Source: a virus. From it: DNA of 64,000 nt. A program made the position numbers and the translations under genes. Where the stretch lies: the IMG/VR virus record IMGVR_UViG_3300009181_006602, positions 26,525 through 90,524 of that record. The stretch is one strand, 5' to 3'. Of this stretch, positions 33,699 through 41,759 are shown piece by piece (the first letter of the stretch is position 1; each line of letters begins with the position of its first letter). Under the pieces are notes generated by a model that did no database searches, had not been told where the DNA came from, and saw only the letters and a program-made list of their open reading frames with translations.

Positions 33699-34255
33699 AA
33701 GTTACAGTAATCATTCCAGCCCGCGGAGGTTCAAAAAGATTAAAAAATAAAAACGTGTACCTAGTTTGGGGTATGCCTATGATTTATTGGGCAATTAAAG
33801 CATGCAAGGAATCTAAGCATAATCTTGATGTATGGGTCACAACTGACACGTCAGACATAGCAAAAATAGCTGAATCATTCGGTGCTAATATTATTATGCG
33901 AGATGATTCTACTTCTAATGATTTAACATTTAAGCAAGTTGCCATTAGAGAAGCCGCCGCTAAAATAGATTCACAAAAGGGTCAAAGCGAAATTTATATT
34001 TCATTGCAACCAAATTCTCCTGAAATTAAATCTATCGATCTTGATGGTGCCATAGATTGCTTATTGAAAAACAATAAAGATGAAATAATTAGCGTAGACT
34101 CAAACTTTATGCAAAATGGAGCGTTTAGAATTTTCAAAGGAAAATATGTTTATCAACAAGATCTATCAACAAATTGCGGGTTTTATATTTGCAATTTAAA
34201 GGACATACATACAGTTAAAGATGTTGAGGCCTTGATAGACGAAAAGAAAAATTAG
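33695..34255 (+). CDS. Acylneuraminate cytidylyltransferase-like (CMP-nonulosonate synthetase)
   Basis: 186 residues, shorter than the usual 220-230. VTVIIPARGGSKRLKNKNVY is the CTP-binding P-loop of NeuA/PseF/LegF, followed by MPMIYWAIKACKES, VWVTTDTSDIAKIAESFGA and YISLQPNSPEIKSIDLDGAI. QNGAFRIFKG and the GFYI strand are kept, but the dimerisation region is trimmed. It activates a nine-carbon 2-keto sugar acid as its CMP derivative. The NeuB-like gene lies 78 bases downstream. Overlaps the previous gene by four bases. Confidence 0.85.
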   Translation: MKVTVIIPARGGSKRLKNKNVYLVWGMPMIYWAIKACKESKHNLDVWVTTDTSDIAKIAESFGANIIMRDDSTSNDLTFKQVAIREAAAKIDSQKGQSEIYISLQPNSPEIKSIDLDGAIDCLLKNNKDEIISVDSNFMQNGAFRIFKGKYVYQQDLSTNCGFYICNLKDIHTVKDVEALIDEKKN

Positions 34256-34333
34256 ATTTATAGATTGCAGTGCGAATATCGGTCAATCAATAGAGCGGGC
34301 AATTAAATGCTTTAATTAAATAGGATTAATAAC

Positions 34334-35023
34334 ATGACATATATTATAAGCGAAATTTGTGGTCAGTGGGGCGGTTCAGAGAGAAAAGCAGAACAAATGA
34401 TTCTTCAATCGAAGATGATGGGAGCCGATGCAGTTAAAGTACAACTATTCGACACATATAAACTGCCAGGACAAGATCGACACCTATGGGAATATTTGTC
34501 GATGAAGAGAGAATGTTTTATTCGTTTGGCTGAGTTTAGTAAGAGATTGAATATTGATTTTTTTGCTTCCGCTTTTGACGAAGAGAGGTTTCAATGGATT
34601 CAAGACGCCAATCTAAAATATAATAAAATAGCAAGTTCATTAATAGAACTTGATCCAGATCTTTGCAGAGTTATGTTAGATTCTAATATGAAAACTTTTT
34701 TCTCTTTAGGTAAGTGGAACAATACAAACTTACCTTTCGAAGATACTAATATTGAATATTTTCATTGCGTAGCAAAGTATCCGCATACATTCGAAGAAGC
34801 GCTTCAAACCTTGCCACAAACTTTTGATAATAGAGTGTCTGGTTACTCAGATCATGTAGTCGGAATAGATGCAGCGAAAGAAGCTGCTCGCCGTGGCGCA
34901 AAATATATTGAGAAACACTTTACGTTAGACAAAAATTCGCAATCTAAGACTGAAGGAGCCCACGCGTGCAGTATGGACATGGAAGACTTAAGATGTTTGA
35001 GATTATTTTGTGATTCGCTATGA
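34334..35023 (+). CDS. NeuB-family nonulosonic acid synthase, TIM barrel only
   Basis: 229 residues; classic NeuB/PseI/LegI are about 335-350. IISEICGQWGGSERKAEQMI, GADAVKVQLFD, KIASSLIELD, FHCVAKYPHTFEEAL, SGYSDHVVGIDAAKEAARRG and IEKHFTLDK are the successive barrel motifs. The usual GPDHAFS site reads EGAHACSM. The C-terminal SAF (antifreeze-like) lid domain is missing, and the gene ends in an ATGA overlap with a glycosyltransferase gene, so this is the natural end and not a frameshift. It condenses phosphoenolpyruvate with an N-acyl hexosamine-type sugar. Start supported by AGGA nine bases upstream. Confidence 0.87.
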   Translation: MTYIISEICGQWGGSERKAEQMILQSKMMGADAVKVQLFDTYKLPGQDRHLWEYLSMKRECFIRLAEFSKRLNIDFFASAFDEERFQWIQDANLKYNKIASSLIELDPDLCRVMLDSNMKTFFSLGKWNNTNLPFEDTNIEYFHCVAKYPHTFEEALQTLPQTFDNRVSGYSDHVVGIDAAKEAARRGAKYIEKHFTLDKNSQSKTEGAHACSMDMEDLRCLRLFCDSL

Positions 35024-35805
35024 TAGATTTTTCTATAATCGTCACAATAAAAAATAGAAAAGAACATTTTTTAAAAACGTTTTCTTCTTTGGTTACCCAA
35101 CAACAACCATGGTCATACGAGGTTAATTTTATCGATTATGGTTCTCAGGATGGCTTTGGCGAATCTTTAAAAAAAGAGACGATAAGATACACGGATCTTT
35201 TTTCAGATTCGCTTAAAGCGATTAATAGAATCTTTATAGAAGACGATCTTAAGTTCAATAGCGGCAAAGCAAAAAACATAGGTTCTTATTTTTCTAGTGG
35301 GAATTTTGTTTCATTCTCCGACGTTGATGTATTTCTTGGTATGGATTATCATCGACATTGGCTTCAGCTGTTGATGTATAATGACAAACACTTTTTTTCT
35401 TCTCGTGTACAAGAAACTACAGAAAGATGTTCTAGACGATTAACTTCAAAAACCAATTATGGAAATATGATAGTTGCTAAATCTAGCTTTAATGTTGTGG
35501 GTGGTTTCGATGAAAATAATCCGACGTGGGGCGGCGATGATGATGATATCGTTCATAGATTAAAGTTATATGGATTAAGAGAAATTAATCCTCATGATGT
35601 TTATGAATCACATCACACTAGCATTATTCATGATGACGAGCTTAGAACTAAATTTCTTGAATCATCGGAAAAAGATTCTATAATATCAAAACAAAAGCTA
35701 ATTGCTATTTATAATAATACAAGTTTTATTAATCCCAATTTTTTGTTTTTTTACAATGATATAAAAAGTTTAGTTAAAGTTGAAAAAATATATGAACGTA
35801 CCTGA
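35020..35805 (+). CDS. Family 2 / galactosyltransferase-type glycosyltransferase
   Basis: 261 residues. FSIIVTIKNRKEHFLKTFSS (GT2 N-terminus), NFIDYGSQDG, the DxD motif in VSFSDVDVFLGMD, and GGFDENNPTWGGDDDDIVHR, which is the C-terminal Glyco_transf_7C/galactosyltransferase signature. Overlaps the synthase gene by four bases and the next GT gene by 14. Donor could be UDP-hexose; not proven. Confidence 0.85.
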   Translation: MIDFSIIVTIKNRKEHFLKTFSSLVTQQQPWSYEVNFIDYGSQDGFGESLKKETIRYTDLFSDSLKAINRIFIEDDLKFNSGKAKNIGSYFSSGNFVSFSDVDVFLGMDYHRHWLQLLMYNDKHFFSSRVQETTERCSRRLTSKTNYGNMIVAKSSFNVVGGFDENNPTWGGDDDDIVHRLKLYGLREINPHDVYESHHTSIIHDDELRTKFLESSEKDSIISKQKLIAIYNNTSFINPNFLFFYNDIKSLVKVEKIYERT

Positions 35806-36412
35806 TGTTTCAATAATCGTTACTAACTATAACTATGCGCCTTATCTTCAGCGTTGTTTAAGAAGCATTTTAAATCAAGAAAGTATTAATCATGAAATCA
35901 TTGTTATCGATGATTGTTCTACAGATAATTCTTTAGAGACACTAAACGTTTTTAAAAATGACGTCAAAATTCTTTCGACACAAACAAATTCTGGCGTAGC
36001 AGCAGCCGCTAACATCGGTATAAAAGCAGCCCGCGGACAATTTATAATAAGAGTTGATGCAGATGACTACGTGTCTTCTAACATGTGCTATTTCATGAAA
36101 ACATATTTAGAATCAAATCATGATGCATTCTGTGTGTCATGCGATTATCATATAGTCGATAATCACGAAAACTCCGTACAAAGAAAATACGCAGAAAAAG
36201 ATCCTATCTCATGCGGTATTATGTATAGAAAAGATCTTTTCTTACAACTTGGCGGATACAACGACGCTATGAGACATAGAGAAGAAGAAGAACTTCGAAA
36301 AAGATTAGGCGAATATTATCAAATACATCACCTAAAAATCCCATTCTATCGTTATAGAATGCACAATAGTAACAAGACAAAAACGTCAGAATATAGTGAA
36401 TGCAAAATTTAA
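35792..36412 (+). CDS. Family 2 glycosyltransferase
   Basis: 206 residues from ATG 35792; a TTG at 35780 is less likely. VSIIVTNYNYAPYLQRCLRS, IIVIDDCSTDNSLETL and FIIRVDADDYVSSNM form a textbook GT2 core with DxDD. The C-terminal part is short (GGYNDAMRHREEEELRKRLG then the end), so it is a compact single-domain enzyme. It overlaps the preceding GT gene by 14 bases. Confidence 0.87.
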   Translation: MNVPDVSIIVTNYNYAPYLQRCLRSILNQESINHEIIVIDDCSTDNSLETLNVFKNDVKILSTQTNSGVAAAANIGIKAARGQFIIRVDADDYVSSNMCYFMKTYLESNHDAFCVSCDYHIVDNHENSVQRKYAEKDPISCGIMYRKDLFLQLGGYNDAMRHREEEELRKRLGEYYQIHHLKIPFYRYRMHNSNKTKTSEYSECKI

Positions 36413-36423
36413 TATTAAAAATC

Positions 36424-36427
36424 GAGG
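36424..36427 (+). promoter_or_regulatory. Ribosome binding site deciding the dehydrogenase start
   Basis: GAGG before ATG 36432 supports this start over the in-frame ATG at 36396. Confidence 0.5.
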
Positions 36428-36431
36428 TTTT

Positions 36432-37187
36432 ATGAGAGTCGGTATTCTTGGATATGGAGAGATAGGACAAGCTATTCATAAGTTGTATAGCAATTCATGC
36501 AATAACTTGAATACGCAAATATTCATTAAAGATTTAAATAGAAATGATGAATTTCAAAATTTAGATGTTTTAAACGTGTCTATTCCATATAATGATTCTT
36601 TCAATTTTATAGATGTTGTAAGCACCATTGCGATTGAATCAAATGCAAAAATGTTGATTGTTCACTCGACGATACAGGTCGGCACTATTAAAAAATTAAA
36701 AGAAATATTGCCGAATACAAAAATTGCGCATTCTCCGTGCAGAGGAATTCATCCAAATCTTTATGAAGGATTATTAACATTTCCAAAATTCGTTGGAGCA
36801 ACATCAACGTTAGACGCTGACGAAGTTGCGCAACATTTGCATTTAATTAATATTAAAACTTTTATTTGCAAAAATTCTGAAACAACAGAATTAGCTAAAT
36901 TATTAGATACAAGTTATTATGGAATCTGTATCGCGTTTCATGGAGAAGCTTTTAAAATATGCGAAAAAGCTAATGCAGACTTTGAACAAGCCATGACTAT
37001 ATACAACACATCATACAACGATGGATATACAAAATTAGGAAAACAAAACGTTGTAAGACCAGTTCTTACTTCCCCCGTTGACGGAATCGGTGGCCACTGC
37101 GTTGTAGAAAATGCAGAATTGTTATTAAAACAATTTAACTCGACTGCATTAAATTTGATTGTTGAATATAAAAAGGAAAACAAATGA
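36432..37187 (+). CDS. Short UDP-sugar dehydrogenase-family protein
   Basis: 251 residues from ATG 36432, chosen because GAGG lies four bases upstream and VGILGYGEIGQAIHKLY should be near the N-terminus. VHSTIQVGT, TTELAKLLDTSYYG and GIGGHCVVENAEL with catalytic-type Cys223 place it in the UDP-Glc/UDP-ManNAc (WecC-like) dehydrogenase family, but the C-terminal UDP-binding domain is absent. It may be a single-step oxidoreductase or work with the 313-residue paralogue immediately downstream (four-base overlap). Confidence 0.72.
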   Translation: MRVGILGYGEIGQAIHKLYSNSCNNLNTQIFIKDLNRNDEFQNLDVLNVSIPYNDSFNFIDVVSTIAIESNAKMLIVHSTIQVGTIKKLKEILPNTKIAHSPCRGIHPNLYEGLLTFPKFVGATSTLDADEVAQHLHLINIKTFICKNSETTELAKLLDTSYYGICIAFHGEAFKICEKANADFEQAMTIYNTSYNDGYTKLGKQNVVRPVLTSPVDGIGGHCVVENAELLLKQFNSTALNLIVEYKKENK

Positions 37188-38125
37188 CACCAATTGCGAT
37201 TGCAATTATCGGACAAGGTTTTGTAGGAGGGTCTTTAGCTACTATTTTTTCCGAACGAGGTTTTGATGTTTATGCTTATGATAAAGCAGGAAAGTATGCA
37301 AAAGGATCTCTACCAAGCCATGGAGATCCAGTTGCAAGTTACCCAGGATCCATTGCAGAATTAATTGGGGATAATGAGAATGGTGGAACACCGGGGTTTT
37401 CTAATGTTTATTTTGTGTGTCTTCCAACACCAATGAATGAAGATGGATCAGCCGATCTTTCTATCGTAGAAGGTGCATTAAAAGAATTGGCAGCTGTTCC
37501 TGGTGAACGAATTGCAGTAGTTAAATCAACTGTTCCACCAGGATCGACTGATCGCTGGAATAAAGAGTTTTTAGAATCTGGACTTCATGTAATTTTTAAT
37601 CCAGAATTTCTAACAGAAGCAAATGCGTTAGATGATATGCGAAACCAAAGTCGTATCATTCTTGGAGGTCCACGCCCGTGGATTAATACCGTTAAGCAAG
37701 TTTTTCAAACAGCATTTCCAAAAGTTCCTCTTATTAAAACATCATCTACTACTGCTGAAATGATAAAATACGTTACTAATAACTTTTTAACTGTAAAGGT
37801 TATGTTCGCAAATGAAATGTATCAAATTTGCAATGCTTTAGATAAAGCCGGCGCCAATGTAGACTATGATAAAGTAATTGAATATGCAAAATATGACAAG
37901 AGATTAGGCGATAGTCATTGGGCAGTGCCAGGTCCAGATGGTCATCTTGGAGTAGGTGGAAGCTGCTTTTGTAAAGACATCAATGCAATGACATATGTTG
38001 CTGATCAATTGAATATTGACACGCCTGTGTTGGACGGCGCGTGGAAAAAGAACTTAGAAGTCCGTCCTGAAAGAGACTGGGAATTGCTTATAGGCCGTGC
38101 TGTCTCCACTAAAAATAACAAGTAA
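37184..38125 (+). CDS. UDP-glucose/GDP-mannose dehydrogenase family protein
   Basis: 313 residues. AIAIIGQGFVGGSLATIFSE (NAD-binding), CLPTPMNEDGSADLS, VKSTVPPGSTDRW, FNPEFLTEANALDDM, TAEMIKYVTNNFL and GVGGSCFCKDINAM with catalytic Cys261 are all conserved family motifs. The C-terminal UDP-binding Rossmann domain is shortened (about 390 residues in typical enzymes). Probably oxidises a nucleotide sugar at C6 to the uronate. It overlaps the related gene upstream by four bases and has a good Shine-Dalgarno (AAGGA). Confidence 0.88.
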   Translation: MTPIAIAIIGQGFVGGSLATIFSERGFDVYAYDKAGKYAKGSLPSHGDPVASYPGSIAELIGDNENGGTPGFSNVYFVCLPTPMNEDGSADLSIVEGALKELAAVPGERIAVVKSTVPPGSTDRWNKEFLESGLHVIFNPEFLTEANALDDMRNQSRIILGGPRPWINTVKQVFQTAFPKVPLIKTSSTTAEMIKYVTNNFLTVKVMFANEMYQICNALDKAGANVDYDKVIEYAKYDKRLGDSHWAVPGPDGHLGVGGSCFCKDINAMTYVADQLNIDTPVLDGAWKKNLEVRPERDWELLIGRAVSTKNNK

Positions 38126-38161
38126 TGAACTAACACATGCTTGCGTAATATAATTGTTTTA

Positions 38162-38983
38162 ATGGAAGAAGATGTTAAGTTTGAGATTCTGCCTACAGGA
38201 AAACAGCATGTTTCTTTTTCAGAAGTAAAGCTTTGGAAAGAATGTTCTTATCATCACAATTTAGTTCACATCAAAAAGTTAAGTCTTTTTAAGCCTTCAC
38301 CGGCGCTTGATTTTGGAACTGCTATTCACGCTTCATGTGAACACTATCTTTTAACTCGCGAAATGAAACCTGAAATTGCTTTCGACAGCATGGAAAAAGC
38401 ATGGGCAACAAATTCGACGCCTGAAAATCCAGACTTTACCCAAGCTTCATTAGCAAAATCAAAATTAGAAGCCGCAACAATTCTTTCTGAACTCCCAAAA
38501 TTTCTTGATGAAACATTTCCTGAATGGGAAACAATTTCTGCTGAACATCAGCTATACGAACCGATCAATAATCATCCTCATGCCTTTAAGGGGTTTATCG
38601 ACGGCGTGATTAAAGCGAAAGGAAAACGTGGTGAAACAATCTATTGGGTTATCGATTGGAAATCGACCGCTCGTGGATGGTATCGAGATAAACGTTCAGA
38701 TCCAATGGTAGCAGCGCAGTTAGCATTATATAAAAACTATTGGTGCCAAAAAAATCCCGAGATTCCATTTAAGGATGTTCGTTGCGGTTTCGTTCTTCTT
38801 AAGAAGTCTGCGAAACAAGGAGAGCATTGCGAGCTATTTTCAGTTCCATTAGGCGAAGTACCAATTAATCGTTCTCTTAAGGTCGTTAGTAACATGATAA
38901 CTGCTGTAAAAAAAGGAATTGCTTTAAAAAATAGAGACGCTTGCACTTGGTGTGAATATAAAGATACTGAACACTGTATCTAA
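38162..38983 (+). CDS. RecB/Cas4-like PD-(D/E)XK exonuclease with Fe-S cysteines
   Basis: 273 residues from ATG 38162 (a TTG at 38141 is possible). The RecB nuclease set is complete: His56 in GTAIHASCEHY, Asp147 in FIDGVI, DWK (Asp165, Lys167) and QLALY (Gln186, Tyr190). Four cysteines, Cys28 near the N-terminus and Cys261, Cys264, Cys272 at the C-terminus (CTWCEYKDTEHC), follow the Cas4/AddB iron-sulphur pattern. Expected activity is 5'-3' or end-directed DNA exonuclease in replication or recombination. It interrupts the sugar genes. A TATAAT at 38149-38154 might give it its own promoter. Confidence 0.9.
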   Translation: MEEDVKFEILPTGKQHVSFSEVKLWKECSYHHNLVHIKKLSLFKPSPALDFGTAIHASCEHYLLTREMKPEIAFDSMEKAWATNSTPENPDFTQASLAKSKLEAATILSELPKFLDETFPEWETISAEHQLYEPINNHPHAFKGFIDGVIKAKGKRGETIYWVIDWKSTARGWYRDKRSDPMVAAQLALYKNYWCQKNPEIPFKDVRCGFVLLKKSAKQGEHCELFSVPLGEVPINRSLKVVSNMITAVKKGIALKNRDACTWCEYKDTEHCI

Positions 38984-39015
38984 AAAGATTACAAGACTCA
39001 AAAAATAGTTACGAT

Positions 39016-39019
39016 AGGA
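39016..39019 (+). promoter_or_regulatory. Ribosome binding site deciding the 39025 start
   Basis: AGGA five bases before ATG 39025; it overlaps the alternative ATG at 39019, which therefore lacks a site of its own. Confidence 0.5.
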
Positions 39020-39024
39020 TGGTA

Positions 39025-40269
39025 ATGAGCGACAAGAAAACCATATTAATGTTAAGCGACCACCCACTCTCGACCTCGGGCGTGGGTACACAAGCCCGAT
39101 GGTTGATTCATGGATTGATTAATACAGGAAAATATAGCTTCAAGTGTTTTGGCGGTGCAGTAAAACATGATGACTATAATTTAAACGTAGTCAATAAAGA
39201 TTTTATTATTAAACCAACCGACGGCTTTGGAGATAGAAACTTATTAAGACAAACGTTGGTTCAACTTCGTCCAGATGCGTTAATGCTTTTTACTGACCCA
39301 CGATTCTTTATTTGGGTTTGGGAAATGGCAGATGAGATTAAACAAATTTGTCCAATAACTTATTGGCATCTTTGGGACAATTATCCTTGGCCAAGTTTCA
39401 ATGAAGTTCTTTATGAGTCGACGGATTTAATCAATTGTATTAATTGGCCAACTTATGAAATGGTTAAAGAACGATTTCCTGAAAAAGCGAATTACGTACC
39501 TCATGCAGTACCAAAAGAAGTCTATAAGCCACTTCCTGAAGCTAGTGTTTTAGCATTTAAGAAAAAGCTTTTAGGAGAGAATAGAGCTGATCACTTTGTA
39601 GCTGGTTATGTAAGTCGTAATGCAAGACGAAAGATGCCAGGCGATATTTTAATTTCTTGGAAGATGTTTTTAGAAAAGCTGGAAGAAAAACATGGACATC
39701 GTAAAGCTACGATGGTTATGCATACTGAACCGTTAGATCCAGAAGGACCAAACCTATATCACGTTATAGACATGTTAAACATACAAAATGATGTTATTTT
39801 TTCCAAAGATAGAACGCCGTTTGAAGATATGGCATTGTTGTATAACTCTTTCGATACTATTGTTAATCGTAGTTGTAATGAAGGATTCGGTTTACCTACA
39901 CTAGAATCAATGATGTGTGGTAAACCTATCATAGCAATTAAAACGGGCGGTCTAACCAGACAAGTTGAAGACTTAGAGACAGGCGAACAATTCGGAATAG
40001 GATTAGATCCTGAAGTAAAATCATTGGTTGGGAATCAAATGGTTCCATATATCTACGAAGATTTTATTTCGCATGAAACTATGGCCAATGCGTTTATGAA
40101 GATGTACGAGTTAGGTCCTGAAGGACGTAAGGAATTAGGATCTAAGGCGATGGCACACGCTCATAAAAATTACAATATAGAAAAAACAGTTGAAACTTGG
40201 GATAAAACATTGTCAAATACAATAAACACATGGAAAAACGATAAGTTATGGTCTCACAAGGAGATTTGA
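39025..40269 (+). CDS. Family 4 glycosyltransferase
   Basis: 414 residues, full length for GT4. The N-terminus KTILMLSDHPLSTSGVGTQA carries the glycine-rich loop. The donor domain has CNEGFGLPTLESMMCGKPII (EX7E) followed by AIKTGGLTRQVEDLETGEQF. YVSRNARRKMPGD precedes it. It is coupled to the next GT4 gene, one base apart. These two full-length enzymes look less reduced than the GT genes further upstream. Confidence 0.9.
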   Translation: MSDKKTILMLSDHPLSTSGVGTQARWLIHGLINTGKYSFKCFGGAVKHDDYNLNVVNKDFIIKPTDGFGDRNLLRQTLVQLRPDALMLFTDPRFFIWVWEMADEIKQICPITYWHLWDNYPWPSFNEVLYESTDLINCINWPTYEMVKERFPEKANYVPHAVPKEVYKPLPEASVLAFKKKLLGENRADHFVAGYVSRNARRKMPGDILISWKMFLEKLEEKHGHRKATMVMHTEPLDPEGPNLYHVIDMLNIQNDVIFSKDRTPFEDMALLYNSFDTIVNRSCNEGFGLPTLESMMCGKPIIAIKTGGLTRQVEDLETGEQFGIGLDPEVKSLVGNQMVPYIYEDFISHETMANAFMKMYELGPEGRKELGSKAMAHAHKNYNIEKTVETWDKTLSNTINTWKNDKLWSHKEI

Positions 40270-40270
40270 A

Positions 40271-41437
40271 ATGAAAAAAGTTGTTGTAAGAGGTCCCGCT
40301 TTAACTCAATCAGGATACGGTGTTCATTGTAGGCAAGTTGCTGCGTGGCTTTTATCCAAATCGAATGTCGACGTAAAGTTTCAAGCGCTACCTTGGGGAA
40401 ACACTCCTTGGATATTAGATAAAAATGTCCAAAGAGGTTTAATAGATAAGATTACAAAGAATTCTGTAGAGCTGTCTGTGCCCGACGATAAGCGGTATGA
40501 TGTTTCTTTTCAGCTACAGCTTCCTAACGAATGGGACCGGTCTATAGCAAGGTTTAATGTTGGTATGACAGCCGCAGTCGAAACTGATACGTGTAATCCA
40601 GCATGGGCCGAAGCATGCAATAAAATGAACTTAATCATAGTTCCATCGGCTCATGCAGCAAATTGTTTAAAAAATGGAGGAACAATTAATGTTCCAATTG
40701 TCGTAGTTCCCGAATCTTTTTGCGATGAAATATTAGAAGAAACCAATGATCAATTGCCAGATTTTTCTACGAACTTTAATTTCTTAATATTTGGTCAAAT
40801 CACTGGCGACAATTCGCTTAATGATCGTAAAAATATCATACTTACGATTAAGTGGCTTTGCGAAGTTTTTAAGAACGATAAAGATGTTGGTATAGTAATA
40901 AAAACAAATCTTGGTCGTAATACGGCGATAGATAAACGTCGTACAGAACAATTGATAAATACTGTGGTTAAACAATGTAGACATGGAGATTTTCCTAAAG
41001 TACATTTATTGCATGGTGAGATGTCAAATTCTGAAGTTGCTACGCTTTATAAACATAAGCAAATAAAGGCACTCGTATCTTTGACCCGAGGCGAAGGTTA
41101 TGGTTTGCCGATTCTTGAAGCCGCAGCCAGCGGTTTACCTGTAATAGCGACAGGATGGTCTGGTCACACTGAGTTCCTTAAACATGGAAAGTATATTTCG
41201 ATATCGTATGATCTAAAGCAAATACATGCATCTAGGGTTGATAATCAAATATTCGTTCCTCATGCGAAATGGGCAGAAGTAATTGAGGAAGATGTTAAGA
41301 AAAAATTAATAAAGTTTCGAAACAACCCTACGATTCCTTGCGAATGGGCAGTAGAATTAGCTTCTGTTATAAAACAGAAGTATTCTTCTGAGGCTATATT
41401 CAAAACTTATGATGAGGTGACTAAAGAAATAATATGA
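40271..41437 (+). CDS. Family 4 glycosyltransferase
   Basis: 388 residues. VVRGPALTQSGYGVHCRQVA (glycine-rich acceptor loop), LIFGQITGDNSLNDRKNIIL, and TRGEGYGLPILEAAASGLPV with the EX7E pair, then IATGWSGHTEFLKHGKY. An excellent AAGGAG lies seven bases before the ATG. Ends in a four-base overlap with a small membrane protein gene. Last glycosyltransferase of the island. Confidence 0.9.
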   Translation: MKKVVVRGPALTQSGYGVHCRQVAAWLLSKSNVDVKFQALPWGNTPWILDKNVQRGLIDKITKNSVELSVPDDKRYDVSFQLQLPNEWDRSIARFNVGMTAAVETDTCNPAWAEACNKMNLIIVPSAHAANCLKNGGTINVPIVVVPESFCDEILEETNDQLPDFSTNFNFLIFGQITGDNSLNDRKNIILTIKWLCEVFKNDKDVGIVIKTNLGRNTAIDKRRTEQLINTVVKQCRHGDFPKVHLLHGEMSNSEVATLYKHKQIKALVSLTRGEGYGLPILEAAASGLPVIATGWSGHTEFLKHGKYISISYDLKQIHASRVDNQIFVPHAKWAEVIEEDVKKKLIKFRNNPTIPCEWAVELASVIKQKYSSEAIFKTYDEVTKEII

Positions 41438-41754
41438 TTATTTTGATTTTTGTTTCGTTGATCGTTTCTATAGCTTCATTTTATGCTCTTTATTATAGTG
41501 TAAAAAGAAACTTCGAACTTATCGATTTGCTAGAAGAAACTAACGAACAAATTGATAAAGCCATAGAAACGTTAGACGATTGTTATAAAAGAATAGATAA
41601 AAAAGCTAAGCTAGAATTATTCTCGAACGAACCTGCAGTTCGCGAATTAGTCGAAGACATGAAGATGGCCCGCTCCGCGATTCTATTAATTTCTGAAAAA
41701 CTAACTGGAGATAAAAATGAAGAGCGCCTCGCCGCGGCCGCGCAAGAAAGTTAA
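41434..41754 (+). CDS. Small membrane-anchored coiled-coil protein
   Basis: 106 residues. Residues 2-22 are one hydrophobic helix (IILIFVSLIVSIASFYALYY), then a long charged coiled coil (IDLLEETNEQIDKAIETLDD). The shape recalls small phage proteins found next to late regulators and baseplate genes, role unknown. It overlaps the GT gene by four bases and lies five bases before the gp55-like gene. Confidence 0.7.
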   Translation: MIILIFVSLIVSIASFYALYYSVKRNFELIDLLEETNEQIDKAIETLDDCYKRIDKKAKLELFSNEPAVRELVEDMKMARSAILLISEKLTGDKNEERLAAAAQES

Positions 41755-41759
41755 CGACG

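Noticed and set aside
34256-34333. Possible remnant of a longer NeuA C-terminus or small gene.
   Set aside because: Frames here contain early stops and no ribosome site; it looks like a spacer with the leader of the NeuB-like gene.
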